This document shows positions 9,370 through 18,481 of a DNA stretch of 64,000 nucleotides, piece by piece. The translations under genes and the position numbers were made by a program. The stretch spans positions 682,001 to 746,000 of the forward strand of contig NZ_QUOT01000001.1 in the NCBI RefSeq assembly GCF_003390375.1. The letters run 5' to 3'. The notes under the pieces are model-generated. The model was given only the letters and a program-made list of their open reading frames with translations, made no database searches and was not told the origin of the DNA. The DNA is from Thalassotalea euphylliae (GTDB lineage: Bacteria; Pseudomonadota; Gammaproteobacteria; Enterobacterales; Alteromonadaceae). How positions within the stretch are numbered: the first letter of the stretch is position 1; each line of letters opens with the position of its first letter.

Positions 9370-9852
9370 TTATGACATTGTCAGAACCGGGGTTTCATCC
9401 ATATCAACACTGAATAGCTCGTCTTCATTAAGAAGCGTTGCCGTGTCTAATAAAATAATGAGTTTTTCTTCTACGGTAGCAAGCCCTTTTAAGAAGCTAC
9501 TGTCGAGTTTGCTGCCAAGTGCTGGCGGTTTACGTACATTGGTTGGATCAAACTTGTAAACTTCAGAAACCGCATCAACAATAATGCCAACAACCATAGG
9601 CTTTTCAGGGTTGCGACTACGCAAAATAATGGTGACGGTTTTATCATCATAGCTTAATGGCTCTAAACCAAAGCGTTGTCGTAAATCGACAATAGGTATA
9701 ATTACGCCACGTAAATTGATTACCCCTTTCAGGTAATCAGGCTTATTAGGCAGTTCAGTGACAGTCGATAATACTCGTATTTCTTGAACGCATAGAATGT
9801 CAACACCAAACTCTTCGCCACTTAGCACAAAAGTTAAATATTCTTGTTCCAT
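9370..9852 (-). CDS. cheW: Chemotaxis coupling protein CheW (second copy)
   Basis: This is a single CheW domain of 160 residues, with YLTFVLSGEEFGVDILCVQEIR at the start and YLKGVINLRGVIIPIVDLRQRFGL in the middle, both diagnostic of CheW. It bridges the receptors to CheA in the signalling array. It lies directly after another cheW (65-base gap) and before the Aer2-like receptor. Two CheW proteins side by side are usual in che2/cluster III type systems and may serve different receptors. Confidence 0.95.
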   Translation of the reverse strand: MEQEYLTFVLSGEEFGVDILCVQEIRVLSTVTELPNKPDYLKGVINLRGVIIPIVDLRQRFGLEPLSYDDKTVTIILRSRNPEKPMVVGIIVDAVSEVYKFDPTNVRKPPALGSKLDSSFLKGLATVEEKLIILLDTATLLNEDELFSVDMDETPVLTMS

Positions 9853-9917
9853 TAACTTGCTACCAACCTTTTCTTAAGCAATTTTGTCTCACTACTGTGA
9901 GTTCAATCATTGTCAGA

Positions 9918-10442
9918 TTAACCAATACTATGAGCTTCTATTTGTTGAAGCTCTTCAACTGACAGCAAAGTCACGACACCATCACCAACGTTGACTAAGC
10001 CATCAACATAATGATGTGGGATAACACCGCCCAACGTTGGCGCATTTTTAATTTCGTTTTCTTCAGCATTTAATACATCAGATACTGCATCAACCACAAA
10101 GCCAATCGTTCGGCTGTGTTCATCCGATTCATAGCTAAGCACAATCACAACGGTTGTTTCTGTGTACTCAGGCTTACCGATACCAAACTTTAAACGCAGA
10201 TCGATAATAGGCACGATAACACCACGCATATTAATCACCCCTTTGACATAACTTGGGGAGTTAGGGATACGCGTTGGCTTTTCCCAGCTTCTGATTTCTT
10301 CAACACACAAAATATCAACGGCGTATTGCTCATTTTCTAAAAGAAACGTAAGGTACTGCTCACCACTGGTAATAAAGTCTATACCTTCAAGCGAGTATTC
10401 ACCTTCAACCGGAATGTCTTTCGCGAGTGCTTGAATATCCAT
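9918..10442 (-). CDS. cheW: Chemotaxis coupling protein CheW (first copy)
   Basis: This 174-residue protein has a CheW domain (YLTFLLENEQYAVDILCVEEIRSWE, then YVKGVINMRGVIVPIIDLRLKFG). It carries an N-terminal extension of about 25 residues not seen in the other CheW. The start codon overlaps the cheA stop by one base, so the two genes are probably translationally coupled. The two CheW proteins share the core but differ in the extension and C-terminus, so they are old duplicates. Confidence 0.95.
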   Translation of the reverse strand: MDIQALAKDIPVEGEYSLEGIDFITSGEQYLTFLLENEQYAVDILCVEEIRSWEKPTRIPNSPSYVKGVINMRGVIVPIIDLRLKFGIGKPEYTETTVVIVLSYESDEHSRTIGFVVDAVSDVLNAEENEIKNAPTLGGVIPHHYVDGLVNVGDGVVTLLSVEELQQIEAHSIG

Positions 10443-12661
10443 TAATTCACTGCTCCTTCAAGCGCTTTTGAATAGTTAGCGATTCGCTCTGCTTGCTTTT
10501 CAGCAGCGATCTTTTGTGCCATTGAGATAATGCCTGGGATGTCTAAAATCATAGCAACGGAGCCGTCGCCTAAAATTGTCGCCCCAGAAATACCTGCCAC
10601 ATCTTGGTAGTTATCTTTAAGGCTTTTTATCACTACTTGCTGTTGTGCTAACAAATCATCAACCATTAGACCAACTTTTTGACCATCGGCTTCTACCACC
10701 ACCATCAAGGCGTTGTCCACGGTTTGATGTTCGGCTGGTAAATTAAACAACTCAAAAATTGGAATCACAGGGACATTATCTTCACGCAAGCGATAAAGCA
10801 CCATGTCGCCAGATACGCGGTTAATTAAATCGGCTTTTGCTTGCAGTGATTCGACGATGGTAATCAGCGGTACGACGAAAACTTCGTCGCCAACTTTAAC
10901 CAATTGACCATCAAGAATTGCCAATGTAAGCGGTAAGTAAACTTTAAACGTACTGCCCTCACCAGGCACCGAATCAACTTGTATACGACCACCTAATGCT
11001 TGAATGTTTTTCTTAACGACATCCATACCAACACCACGGCCAGAAATATCACTTACCGCTTGAGCCGTTGAAAAGCCCGGCTCAAAAATAAGATCAAAGA
11101 CTTGTTGGTCAGTTAACGAGGCATTGACATCAATTAAGCCTTTTTCGAGCGCCTTATTGAATACCGCTTCACGATTGATACCGCCACCGTCATCTTTAAT
11201 TTCGATAACGATACTGCCACCTTGGTGATAGGCGTCTAGCCAAATTGTACCCTGTGCTGATTTACCAGCTGCCAGACGTTTTTCAGCAGGCTCAATACCG
11301 TGGTCAACAGCATTGCGCACTAAATGTACGAGCGGATCACCGATTTGTTCCATCACGGTTTTATCGAGTTCGGTATTCTCACCATTGATAATTAACTCGA
11401 TGTCTTTGCCAGTTTTCTTAGCTAAATCATGAATCAAACGAGGGAAGCGATTGAAAGCGAAGCTTATTGGCAGCATACGAATACGCATCACGCTTTCTTG
11501 CAACTCTTTGGTATTTTGTAACAGCTGCTCAAGCCCAGCAGTTAGTTTTTCTACCTTTGAAAGATCAAAGTCATTGCCTAATTCTGACAGCATACTTTGC
11601 GTAATCACTAGCTCACCAACAAGATTAATTAAGCTATCTACCTTATCAACCCCTACGCGAATAGAGCCAGTATCTCCCTTGCCTTTAGCTTGTGTTTTAG
11701 GAGCCGGTGTCTTAGCTGCGGGTTTAGTAGCTTGAGTAGGCTGACTAGATGAAGATTGCGCTGGCGCATTATTCTCAGCAGCAATCTCTTGTTCAGCCAA
11801 CGCTTTGCTGGCCGCTTGCTCTAACGCGACATCAGCTTCATTAAGGTGCGAAGGCAATTCTTCAATAGTTTCACTGTCATCAGTAATGGTATTTGGCGCC
11901 TTATTAACGGGCTGCTCGTCAACTGATGATGGCGGTGCAGGTGTGTCATCGGAAAGTAAATTGATGTCCAGCTCACATTCATCTTCAACCCACTCAAATA
12001 CTTCGCGAATATCCGCTTCGCTTGCATTATCTGACATTAACGTGAGTTGCCAATGAATATAGAGTTCTTCAACATCAATTTCGGTGATTGAAGGTAATTG
12101 TTCTGTTTTTGCTAAAACAATCAGCTCACCTAAGTCTTCTAGCGCATTAAATAGTAGTAATGGGTCGTTACCTGTCTGAACTAAATGATGCTCCGGAATA
12201 AAGGTGATCTGCCAAATTTTGCCAAGTAACATTGGCTCGTCAGCAGCAACGTTGTTACCACTTCCGTCAGTATCTTCGCCATTGGCGAGCAAAAATGACA
12301 ATCGTTCTGAAGTTTCTTCTATTGATGAAGGATCGTAGTCGTCATCATTTTGAATCGCTTCAATCATCAGTCGAATACAGTCAACAGACGCTAGCAGTAC
12401 TTCAACTTCTTCATTATTTATTTCGCGTCGACCATCACGCATCTCATCCAACAAAGTTTCAACTAAGTGAGTAAAATCCGTTACGTGACCAAAGCCGAAT
12501 GTGCCTGCGCCACCTTTAATTGAGTGGGCAGCACGGAAAATAGAGTTAATGGTTTCATCATCACCGTGCTCTAGATTAAGCAGGCTTGATTCCATTAACT
12601 CCAACCCTTCGAAACTTTCTTCTAAGAAAGTTGGAATGAATTGCGAGAGATCTAAGCTCAT
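10442..12661 (-). CDS. cheA: Chemotaxis histidine kinase CheA
   Basis: CheA autophosphorylates and passes phosphate to CheY and CheB. The 739-residue protein has an HPt domain (H46 in IFRAAHSIKGGAGTFGF), a long variable region (about 130-330) that ends in an Ala/Pro/Gln-rich linker, a dimerisation domain (about 335-400), a GHKL kinase domain with HLVRNAVDHGIEP and DDGGGI plus GRGVGMDVVK, and a C-terminal CheW-like P5 domain from about residue 590. The gene is followed without a gap by cheW and preceded 6 bases away by cheY. Confidence 0.96.
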   Translation of the reverse strand: MSLDLSQFIPTFLEESFEGLELMESSLLNLEHGDDETINSIFRAAHSIKGGAGTFGFGHVTDFTHLVETLLDEMRDGRREINNEEVEVLLASVDCIRLMIEAIQNDDDYDPSSIEETSERLSFLLANGEDTDGSGNNVAADEPMLLGKIWQITFIPEHHLVQTGNDPLLLFNALEDLGELIVLAKTEQLPSITEIDVEELYIHWQLTLMSDNASEADIREVFEWVEDECELDINLLSDDTPAPPSSVDEQPVNKAPNTITDDSETIEELPSHLNEADVALEQAASKALAEQEIAAENNAPAQSSSSQPTQATKPAAKTPAPKTQAKGKGDTGSIRVGVDKVDSLINLVGELVITQSMLSELGNDFDLSKVEKLTAGLEQLLQNTKELQESVMRIRMLPISFAFNRFPRLIHDLAKKTGKDIELIINGENTELDKTVMEQIGDPLVHLVRNAVDHGIEPAEKRLAAGKSAQGTIWLDAYHQGGSIVIEIKDDGGGINREAVFNKALEKGLIDVNASLTDQQVFDLIFEPGFSTAQAVSDISGRGVGMDVVKKNIQALGGRIQVDSVPGEGSTFKVYLPLTLAILDGQLVKVGDEVFVVPLITIVESLQAKADLINRVSGDMVLYRLREDNVPVIPIFELFNLPAEHQTVDNALMVVVEADGQKVGLMVDDLLAQQQVVIKSLKDNYQDVAGISGATILGDGSVAMILDIPGIISMAQKIAAEKQAERIANYSKALEGAVN

Positions 12662-12667
12662 ATCACG

Positions 12668-13030
12668 TTACCGAATGACGCGTTTAATGGTTGCTAATAA
12701 TTTTTCAGGGTTAAATGGTTTAACTAACCAACCAGTTGCACCCGCAGCTTTACCACGTTGTTTCATGTCAACTGAACTTTCGGTGGTTAACATTAAAATT
12801 GGTGTGAATTTAAACGCAGGTAATTTTCTTAATTCTTGGCATAAAGTAATGCCGTCCATAATCGGCATATTAACGTCAGTGATCACTAAATCAATGTTTG
12901 CAGATTGCGCTTTCGTCAGACCTTCTTGACCGTTTGCTGCTTCTACTGTTTCATATCCCGCCGCTTTTAACGTAAAACTCACCATGTCACGAATTGAATT
13001 AGAATCATCTACTACTAGCACTTTGGCCAT
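12668..13030 (-). CDS. cheY: Chemotaxis response regulator CheY
   Basis: A stand-alone receiver of 120 residues: D8/D9, phosphoacceptor D52 in LVITDVNMPIMDGI, the Thr/Ser pair in MLTTESS, and K in WLVKPFNP. Lack of any output domain and its place immediately before cheA mark it as the CheY of this system. In related F7/che2 systems the cognate CheY does not necessarily bind the flagellar motor, so the target here is open. Confidence 0.95.
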   Translation of the reverse strand: MAKVLVVDDSNSIRDMVSFTLKAAGYETVEAANGQEGLTKAQSANIDLVITDVNMPIMDGITLCQELRKLPAFKFTPILMLTTESSVDMKQRGKAAGATGWLVKPFNPEKLLATIKRVIR

Positions 13031-13060
13031 GTTCTTCTTTCCTTTTTATTTATCGGGGCA

Positions 13061-13336
13061 TTAAGCATTAACGTATTGAAGTAAAATGGAGTCTTTAATG
13101 CCCAGCTTTTCAATACTTTCTTTGATGACAGACGCTGTGCACTGCCATTCGATGCTTTTGTGAATAGAGGTTAAGTAGGTCACCATAGATAGAATAAGCT
13201 GAACGCCAATGGTGTCAATTTTTTCCACTGCGGTGTCATCAATTACGATGTCGTCGTGGTTTTCGGCATATTCCATTAGCAGTTGTTTAAATTCTTCTGC
13301 TTTGGCTATGGTTAATTCAGCAGGTAATTTGAACAT
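13061..13336 (-). CDS. STAS-domain protein at the head of the che operon
   Basis: This 91-residue protein fits a STAS domain: an N-terminal strand, then VIDDTAVEKIDTIGVQLILSMV, where the usual phospho-Ser position reads Asp-Thr. A Thr there can still be a phosphoacceptor but is less typical of partner-switch proteins. It is the first gene of the operon, 30 bases before cheY; similar small STAS proteins head other che operons. It could interact with CheA, with the kinase domain at the far end of the operon, or neither. Confidence 0.8.
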   Translation of the reverse strand: MFKLPAELTIAKAEEFKQLLMEYAENHDDIVIDDTAVEKIDTIGVQLILSMVTYLTSIHKSIEWQCTASVIKESIEKLGIKDSILLQYVNA

Positions 13337-13831
13337 GTGTTTCCTTGATTAAGTAAAGACTACAACTAGCGTTTATTTATCTTTCGACCATAAACCTTGT
13401 TTACTTGGTTTGCACATAGCAACACAAATATTCGCGTTGCGCATCATATAGCGTTTTTTTTAATAAATCAGCAAAAACAAAGGATAAATCGTAATCTTGC
13501 ATTCCTTTGCTCATATTAGCGCCACTACTTATCTAAAAAGCGCCTACATGCGGATAAGTACAGCCTTCTCGTTAAAAATATAGGCCAAGATATGACACAA
13601 TCAAGCCAATTTTTTTCCAAACTTGATTTTTATCAGCCATTTAACAGTTAAAACTAGGCGGCAAAAATAGCAAAAAGAAAAGCCTTATTGTTTTTTAAGC
13701 ATTTTTGCAATTTATGTTTAAAGAATATGCTAAAGGACAATAACCTTCGCTATTTTAGGCTGGCAAATTGATTTCAAAAATACAAATCATTAAGGTAGCT
13801 ATAACGTCATTGCATAACCTAATAATTATTT
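13337..13831. other. Divergent intergenic region upstream of the che operon
   Basis: This 495-base AT-rich stretch separates the minus-strand che operon from the plus-strand coiled-coil gene and should hold both promoters. I see no convincing sigma-54 or sigma-28 promoter. A short inverted repeat (ACTTATC ... GATAAGT, about 13528-13561) is the only clear structure. No ORF is supported. Confidence 0.5.
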
Positions 13832-14845
13832 ATGTCTGATAACTTCAAAGCACCTAGCCAAGTGTTTCGCTGGTTCGAAAAAATGAAGGCGAATTACGAA
13901 CATACCGTCAACTCGGTGTTAAATAAATTTGAAGCTTATAATGAAAAGCAACAGGAAAGAATTGATGCCAACCATCAAGATCACCTTGAGAGCTTAAAAC
14001 ATCTGCACAACGAGCAACAAATTCAAAGCCAAGCAACAATTGCTCAACTTCAGGCCGACGTGAATTACTTTAAGCAACAGGTTTCTCAGCAGCAACATAC
14101 CATTGAGCAGCTCAATGCTAGGTACGACGCGGTAATGACAACCTTTTTAGAGCAGAAAAAGCGCGATATCGACATTAAAGCGATTTTTGACAATGACGAA
14201 GAAGAAGCGCCAATCGAGTTGACTTCTCCATTAGAAGCTCAACGTCATACAAATGTTCAGCGCCCAAGAGAAGCGATTCAACAAGCCCAACCAACAGCTG
14301 AATTTGAGCCTGAACAGCCTAGCTCGGCGACAGAGCCAGTCAAGCTACCCGCTGACATTACTGATGATAGAGCTGATGACTTAACTAATGAATCACCGGA
14401 TGATTTGCTAGGTAACTCTGTCGATGGAATAACCGATGAAACAAACAATGAACATCAGGAAGTATTATCTACTAACGTACCTGAATCAGATCATACGCTT
14501 GATAACTTAGAGCCTATTGAACTTGTCGAGTCAGCAGAGCCTGATGAGGCACTTGCTGATAAGCTCTACAACGAAGCAATGGCTAACCGTGAAAACCAAG
14601 CGTTTGAACAAGCTATTGCTTTATTTAAGGAAGCCGCCAAGTTCGGTTGCGTTAAATCGCGTGGCGCCATCGGTAGAGCTTACTTCTTAGCGGAAGGCGT
14701 TGAAGAAGACCAGACGCTTGGTTTAGCTTGGCTCATCAGTGCCGCTGATCTAGGACTGCCGCAAGCAATTAAACGGGTTGAGTATTTCCAAGAATCAGAT
14801 CCAGAGCTATATATTGAAGCTTCTACTTTAATTGGCAACGCCTAA
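13832..14845 (+). CDS. Hypothetical protein with coiled coil, acidic linker and Sel1/TPR-like C-terminus
   Basis: I do not recognise a named family for the 337-residue whole. Residues about 15-110 are rich in Gln, Glu, Lys and His in heptad-like spacing, consistent with a long coiled coil. Residues about 120-245 are acidic, Pro/Thr-rich and probably disordered. Residues about 247-330 read as Sel1/TPR helices (LYNEAMANRENQAFEQAIALFKEAAKFG, then RGAIGRAYFLAEGVEEDQTLGLAWLISAADLG). There is no signal peptide or membrane segment. It is divergent from the che operon and may be a cytoplasmic scaffold; function unknown. Confidence 0.75.
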   Translation: MSDNFKAPSQVFRWFEKMKANYEHTVNSVLNKFEAYNEKQQERIDANHQDHLESLKHLHNEQQIQSQATIAQLQADVNYFKQQVSQQQHTIEQLNARYDAVMTTFLEQKKRDIDIKAIFDNDEEEAPIELTSPLEAQRHTNVQRPREAIQQAQPTAEFEPEQPSSATEPVKLPADITDDRADDLTNESPDDLLGNSVDGITDETNNEHQEVLSTNVPESDHTLDNLEPIELVESAEPDEALADKLYNEAMANRENQAFEQAIALFKEAAKFGCVKSRGAIGRAYFLAEGVEEDQTLGLAWLISAADLGLPQAIKRVEYFQESDPELYIEASTLIGNA

Positions 14846-15097
14846 CGTATTTTACCCTGTTTAGTTTACTGAACAAATTGGTTCTATTGTTAAAGCCCTG
14901 CGCTCTCAACCCCTTAGCTTTATCTCCAATGATTTAAATAATTAGAGTTAGCACGGTATTTTTAATCCGCGCTAACCAACACCGAAAAAAGACCAGTCTA
15001 ACTTGCTTTGCAATTGTATAGAGCTAGCATGTGAAGCTTGCCACCTAAACTATATAAAAAAGCAATATAAAAAACTGGTATAAAAAGCACCAAACCT

Positions 15098-15553
15098 TTA
15101 CGCGTTACTTTTTGAAGTACCCAGCACACTGCTTATTTTTGCGAAAACCCAGCCACCTATAGCGCCCGCTAACAACTGTGCATAAAAGCCCCAACCTCTA
15201 GCACCTGCGATAATGTTGATATTCATTATCGATTCAATAGCGACCAGAACGATAATAAAAGCGGTAATGCCACCAGCTACATATAACTGAGTTCGATACT
15301 TATCCCACTTTTTTGCGAGCCAAGCAGTTACCGGAAAGGCAATTAAAAAGGCAATAGCGATAATCGCCCCATACGTTGGCAACAGCCCTAACCAATCTTC
15401 CTGTGTTAGCTGCAAACGATCGGCAAATTTTACCTCGACACCAATGTTAACTAATTGATTGACAACATATTGGCTATGAAACAAGCTAGCAAGAGAAAAT
15501 GTAAGTAACCAAGAAACTAAAAAGGAAGGTATAACGCGTGTTAAAAATTGCAT
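15098..15553 (-). CDS. Small integral membrane protein, unknown function
   Basis: The protein has about four hydrophobic segments (SFLVSWLLTFSLASL near the start, YGAIIAIAFLIAFPVTAWLA, GGITAFIIVLVAIESI, and LLAGAIGGWVFA). I chose the ATG at 15551-15553 (MQFLTRVIP), giving 151 residues; the open frame extends to 15601 but would overlap the divergent PQQ dehydrogenase further. Even with this start the two genes overlap by about 16 bases head to head. No catalytic motif is visible. Confidence 0.65.
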   Translation of the reverse strand: MQFLTRVIPSFLVSWLLTFSLASLFHSQYVVNQLVNIGVEVKFADRLQLTQEDWLGLLPTYGAIIAIAFLIAFPVTAWLAKKWDKYRTQLYVAGGITAFIIVLVAIESIMNINIIAGARGWGFYAQLLAGAIGGWVFAKISSVLGTSKSNA

Positions 15554-16776
15554 GGGCATCTCAATCTCGGCTAGCTCGACTAATTCGACGTAAACTGCCA
15601 CATCGAGCGCGTTTTTTTTCTTACCCTACCAAAGGCTTAAGCACTAAACAATTACTGTTAAGCTCAGCCTCCTTGCTTACTTCATTTTCGCTACTTGCCA
15701 ATACTGAACTTAACGCGTCTTTTGTAAACCCAATAATGCCTGACGACTACAAAGTCACTACCATTGCTAGCGATTTAAAATCGCCTTGGAGTATGGTTCA
15801 GTTACCCAACAAAACTTGGCTAATCACTGAGCGCGATGGTCATATTGTTATCGCCAAAAATGGGCAACAAATTAGAGTAAAATTAGCCCTCGACGGTTTG
15901 TACGTTGCAGGCCAAGGAGGCCTGCTTGATGTTGTGCTTGCACCTGATTATAGCGTATCGAAAGAAGTACTATTTACCTATGCGCAAGGTAAATTAAATG
16001 CAAACCGACTGGTTATCGCCAAAGCAAGGTTTGATGGTGAGCAATTTTCAACGCCGACAATTATTTATCAGGTAGCAACAGACAAAGGCACACCGCAACA
16101 TTATGCGGGTCGAGCACTAGTATTGCCTGACAACACACTGTTATTCTCGAGCGGCGACGGTTTCGACTACCGAGAGCAAGCCCAAGTAAAAACCAGTCAA
16201 CTTGGTAAAGTACTGCGTATAAAGCTTGACGGCAGTATTCCTGAAGATAATCCATTTAGCCAACACGAGAATAATAAAGCACACGCGGTGTATACCCTAG
16301 GTCATCGAAATACTCAGGGCTTGATTTATGATTACGATAGTCAGCAAGTCGTTAGTCACGAACATGGCCCAGCAGGCGGAGACGAACTCAATTATTTAAC
16401 GGCTGGGGAAAATTATGGCTGGCCAGTGATAACCTATGGCAAAGACTATTCACAAGCTCGTATTTCCCCTTTTACAAAATACCCCGGCATGAAATTACCA
16501 AGTGTGGACTGGACGCCTTCCATCGCCCCTTCAGGTATGGCCTATTACGGCTCACAACATAGCAGTTTTACTTCATTGCAACGACACGCTTTGATCACCA
16601 CCTTAGTCGATAAAAAACTCTATGCGGTTAATTTAGCGAATGGAGACTTTACCCAAACTCACGTATTTCCTGATATCACAGGACGATTAAGAGATGTTTT
16701 TGTCACAAGCAAGGGGGGTATCGCGGTATTGGCTGACGGTAGCGACGCTAAATTAACATTAATTACGCCTGAGTAG
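15538..16776 (+). CDS. PQQ-dependent soluble aldose sugar dehydrogenase family protein
   Basis: The 412-residue product matches the YliI/soluble glucose dehydrogenase beta-propeller family: SDLKSPWSMVQLPNKTWLITERDG at the start of the propeller, QGGLLDVVLAPDY, GHRNTQGLIYD, and EHGPAGGDELNYLTAGENYGWPVITYG, the typical active-site region. It would oxidise sugars in the periplasm using PQQ. The start used is the GTG at 15538, which has an AAGGAAGG ribosome site 8 bases upstream. This leaves a long basic leader before the hydrophobic stretch LLLSSASLLTSFSLLA, so a later start is possible. Confidence 0.85.
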   Translation: MLKIAWASQSRLARLIRRKLPHRARFFSYPTKGLSTKQLLLSSASLLTSFSLLANTELNASFVNPIMPDDYKVTTIASDLKSPWSMVQLPNKTWLITERDGHIVIAKNGQQIRVKLALDGLYVAGQGGLLDVVLAPDYSVSKEVLFTYAQGKLNANRLVIAKARFDGEQFSTPTIIYQVATDKGTPQHYAGRALVLPDNTLLFSSGDGFDYREQAQVKTSQLGKVLRIKLDGSIPEDNPFSQHENNKAHAVYTLGHRNTQGLIYDYDSQQVVSHEHGPAGGDELNYLTAGENYGWPVITYGKDYSQARISPFTKYPGMKLPSVDWTPSIAPSGMAYYGSQHSSFTSLQRHALITTLVDKKLYAVNLANGDFTQTHVFPDITGRLRDVFVTSKGGIAVLADGSDAKLTLITPE

Positions 16777-16993
16777 CATCTAGGTACTTGGGATGAGTGA
16801 TTGAGGTAGCTGGTGCTGTGAAGCGATAAGACCTAACACCGCTAGCACCTAGAACGACTATCGAGCAATTAGTACAGATATAACGCCAGCAGCAGTCTTG
16901 TATCGAAAAAGCATATCACCAACCAGAGAATTCATTGGCTAAGGATTTTGCTTTAGGTAGAATGATGGCAAATTATGTTAATAGCTTTTTAAT

Positions 16994-17554
16994 ATGCAAG
17001 CTTTGTTTGAATATGTTCCTTTAATTCTGTTCTTTGTTGTTTATAAGTTTTACGACATTTACGCAGCAACAGGGGTTCTTATCGTTGGTGCTTTACTGCA
17101 CATTATGTATTTCATTCTGACAAAACAAAAAGTTCCAACCAAAAACTGGATTATCTTTGGCTTAATTGCCGGCTTTGGTGGATTGACTATCTTTTTACAG
17201 GATGACACTTTCCTCAAATGGAAAGTTACCATCATTAATGGTTTTTTCGCGATCGCATTGCTAATCAGCAATTATGTATTTAAGAAGAACCTAATTAAAC
17301 AATTAATGGCAGAAGCGCTTGAGTTGCCTGAGAAAATTTGGGCAAAGCTGAATCTGAGCTGGGCTGGATTCTTCGCCTTTTGCGGTGCGTTAAATGCGTA
17401 TGTAGCGTTTAACTTCAGCCAAGAGGTTTGGGTTAATTTCAAAGTATTTGGTTTGATGGGGCTTACCTTTGCTTTTACCATCGGCACTATTGTTGCCGTT
17501 CATAAACACCTTCCCCAAGATGACGCCGATTCAACGGCGAAAGAAAAAGAGTAA
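16994..17554 (+). CDS. yciB: Inner membrane septation protein YciB (IspA/IspZ family)
   Basis: The 186-residue protein has five predicted membrane segments, begins MQALFEYVPLILFFVVYKFYDIYAATG and contains SWAGFFAFCGALNAYVAF, both typical of YciB. The family is linked to cell-envelope integrity and division in enterobacteria. It lies 8 bases upstream of yciI, so the two genes form an operon, as in other gammaproteobacteria. Confidence 0.95.
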   Translation: MQALFEYVPLILFFVVYKFYDIYAATGVLIVGALLHIMYFILTKQKVPTKNWIIFGLIAGFGGLTIFLQDDTFLKWKVTIINGFFAIALLISNYVFKKNLIKQLMAEALELPEKIWAKLNLSWAGFFAFCGALNAYVAFNFSQEVWVNFKVFGLMGLTFAFTIGTIVAVHKHLPQDDADSTAKEKE

Positions 17555-17562
17555 TTATATTT

Positions 17563-17868
17563 ATGATGTACTATATGATCTACAGCGAAGATGTCGCTGA
17601 TAGCCTACCACTTCGCATGCCAGTAAGAGGCGCTCATTTGGAGCGTTTAAAAACCTTACACGACGAAGGTCGCCTGCTGGTCGCGGGCCCTTGCCCTGCA
17701 ATCGACAGTGAAGACCCTGGTGAAGCTGGTTTTACGGGCTCACTCGTTGTTGCTAAGTTCAACTCGCTAACTGACGCGCAAACATGGGCAGATGCTGACC
17801 CTTATATTGAAGCCGGTGTGTATGCCAAAATTGTTGTAAAACCCTATAAAAAAGTATTACCAGCTTAA
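17563..17868 (+). CDS. yciI: YciI family protein
   Basis: A 101-residue ferredoxin-fold protein with the YciI hallmarks: MIYSEDVADSLPLRMPVRGAHLERL, a conserved His in the first helix (GAHLERL) and Asp in FNSLTDAQTWADADPY. The reaction is not established for most YciI proteins. Two ATGs lie in tandem (17563 and 17566) and either may be used. It directly follows yciB. Confidence 0.92.
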   Translation: MMYYMIYSEDVADSLPLRMPVRGAHLERLKTLHDEGRLLVAGPCPAIDSEDPGEAGFTGSLVVAKFNSLTDAQTWADADPYIEAGVYAKIVVKPYKKVLPA

Positions 17869-17993
17869 ACTGATACACACCCAGTTTGGCGATAGATAGC
17901 GTGCACAAAGCCGCACGTAACACATCTTAGTCATAAGGTGTTACTTAGAAAGTATATTGAGAAAGAATTAGTCAGAAGGTTAAGAAAAGTCCC

Positions 17994-18398
17994 ATGAAGA
18001 AAGCGTTTTTTGCTATTTTTCTGGCAGTATCAACAGGGATGATGTCAGTGACGCATGCTAAGTCTATTAGTGATTGTGACGCCTCCAAGGCCGGCAATAT
18101 TGATTATTCTCGATGTTTGGACAGAGTAAAATCAGCCGTTGATCGTGAACTACAGACGTGGATAAACAACCAAATATTTATCCTTGAAGACATTGCGGCG
18201 AAAACCGGACGTAAGTCTGCGCTAAACATGTTTAAACGTGCAAATAGTGATTTTATCAAGTACCGAGAAAACAATTGTCGCTGGCAATATCTGGCAATTT
18301 CCCCTGCGACAACGGCAGGTAGCGCATACAAAGAATGCTATATCCGATTAAGCCGTTCTCGCATTGCCGATCTTAGTCAATTAAATACTGAAAAATAA
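17994..18398 (+). CDS. Secreted LprI/DUF1311-like protein
   Basis: The 134-residue product starts with a clear signal peptide (MKKAFFAIFLAVSTGMMSVTHA), then a helical domain with four Cys (DCDASKA, RCLDRV, NNCRWQY, KECYIRLS). This arrangement and the FIKYRENNCRW motif fit the LprI N-terminal/DUF1311 family, some of which inhibit lysozyme. A strong bidirectional terminator follows. Confidence 0.75.
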   Translation: MKKAFFAIFLAVSTGMMSVTHAKSISDCDASKAGNIDYSRCLDRVKSAVDRELQTWINNQIFILEDIAAKTGRKSALNMFKRANSDFIKYRENNCRWQYLAISPATTAGSAYKECYIRLSRSRIADLSQLNTEK

Positions 18399-18416
18399 CT
18401 TTCTGTTTAGTAATTT

Positions 18417-18455
18417 AAAAAAGCGCATTTCAGTTGCTCTGAAATGAGCTTTTTT
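18417..18455. terminator. Bidirectional rho-independent terminator
   Basis: A-tract, then GCGCATTTCAG paired with CTGAAATGAGC around a five-base loop, then a T-tract. It lies between two convergent genes (LprI-like and AI-2E transporter) and has A and T tracts on both sides, so it can serve both strands. Confidence 0.85.
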
Positions 18456-18481
18456 GTGTAATCCTCAAACTATGGTTGACG

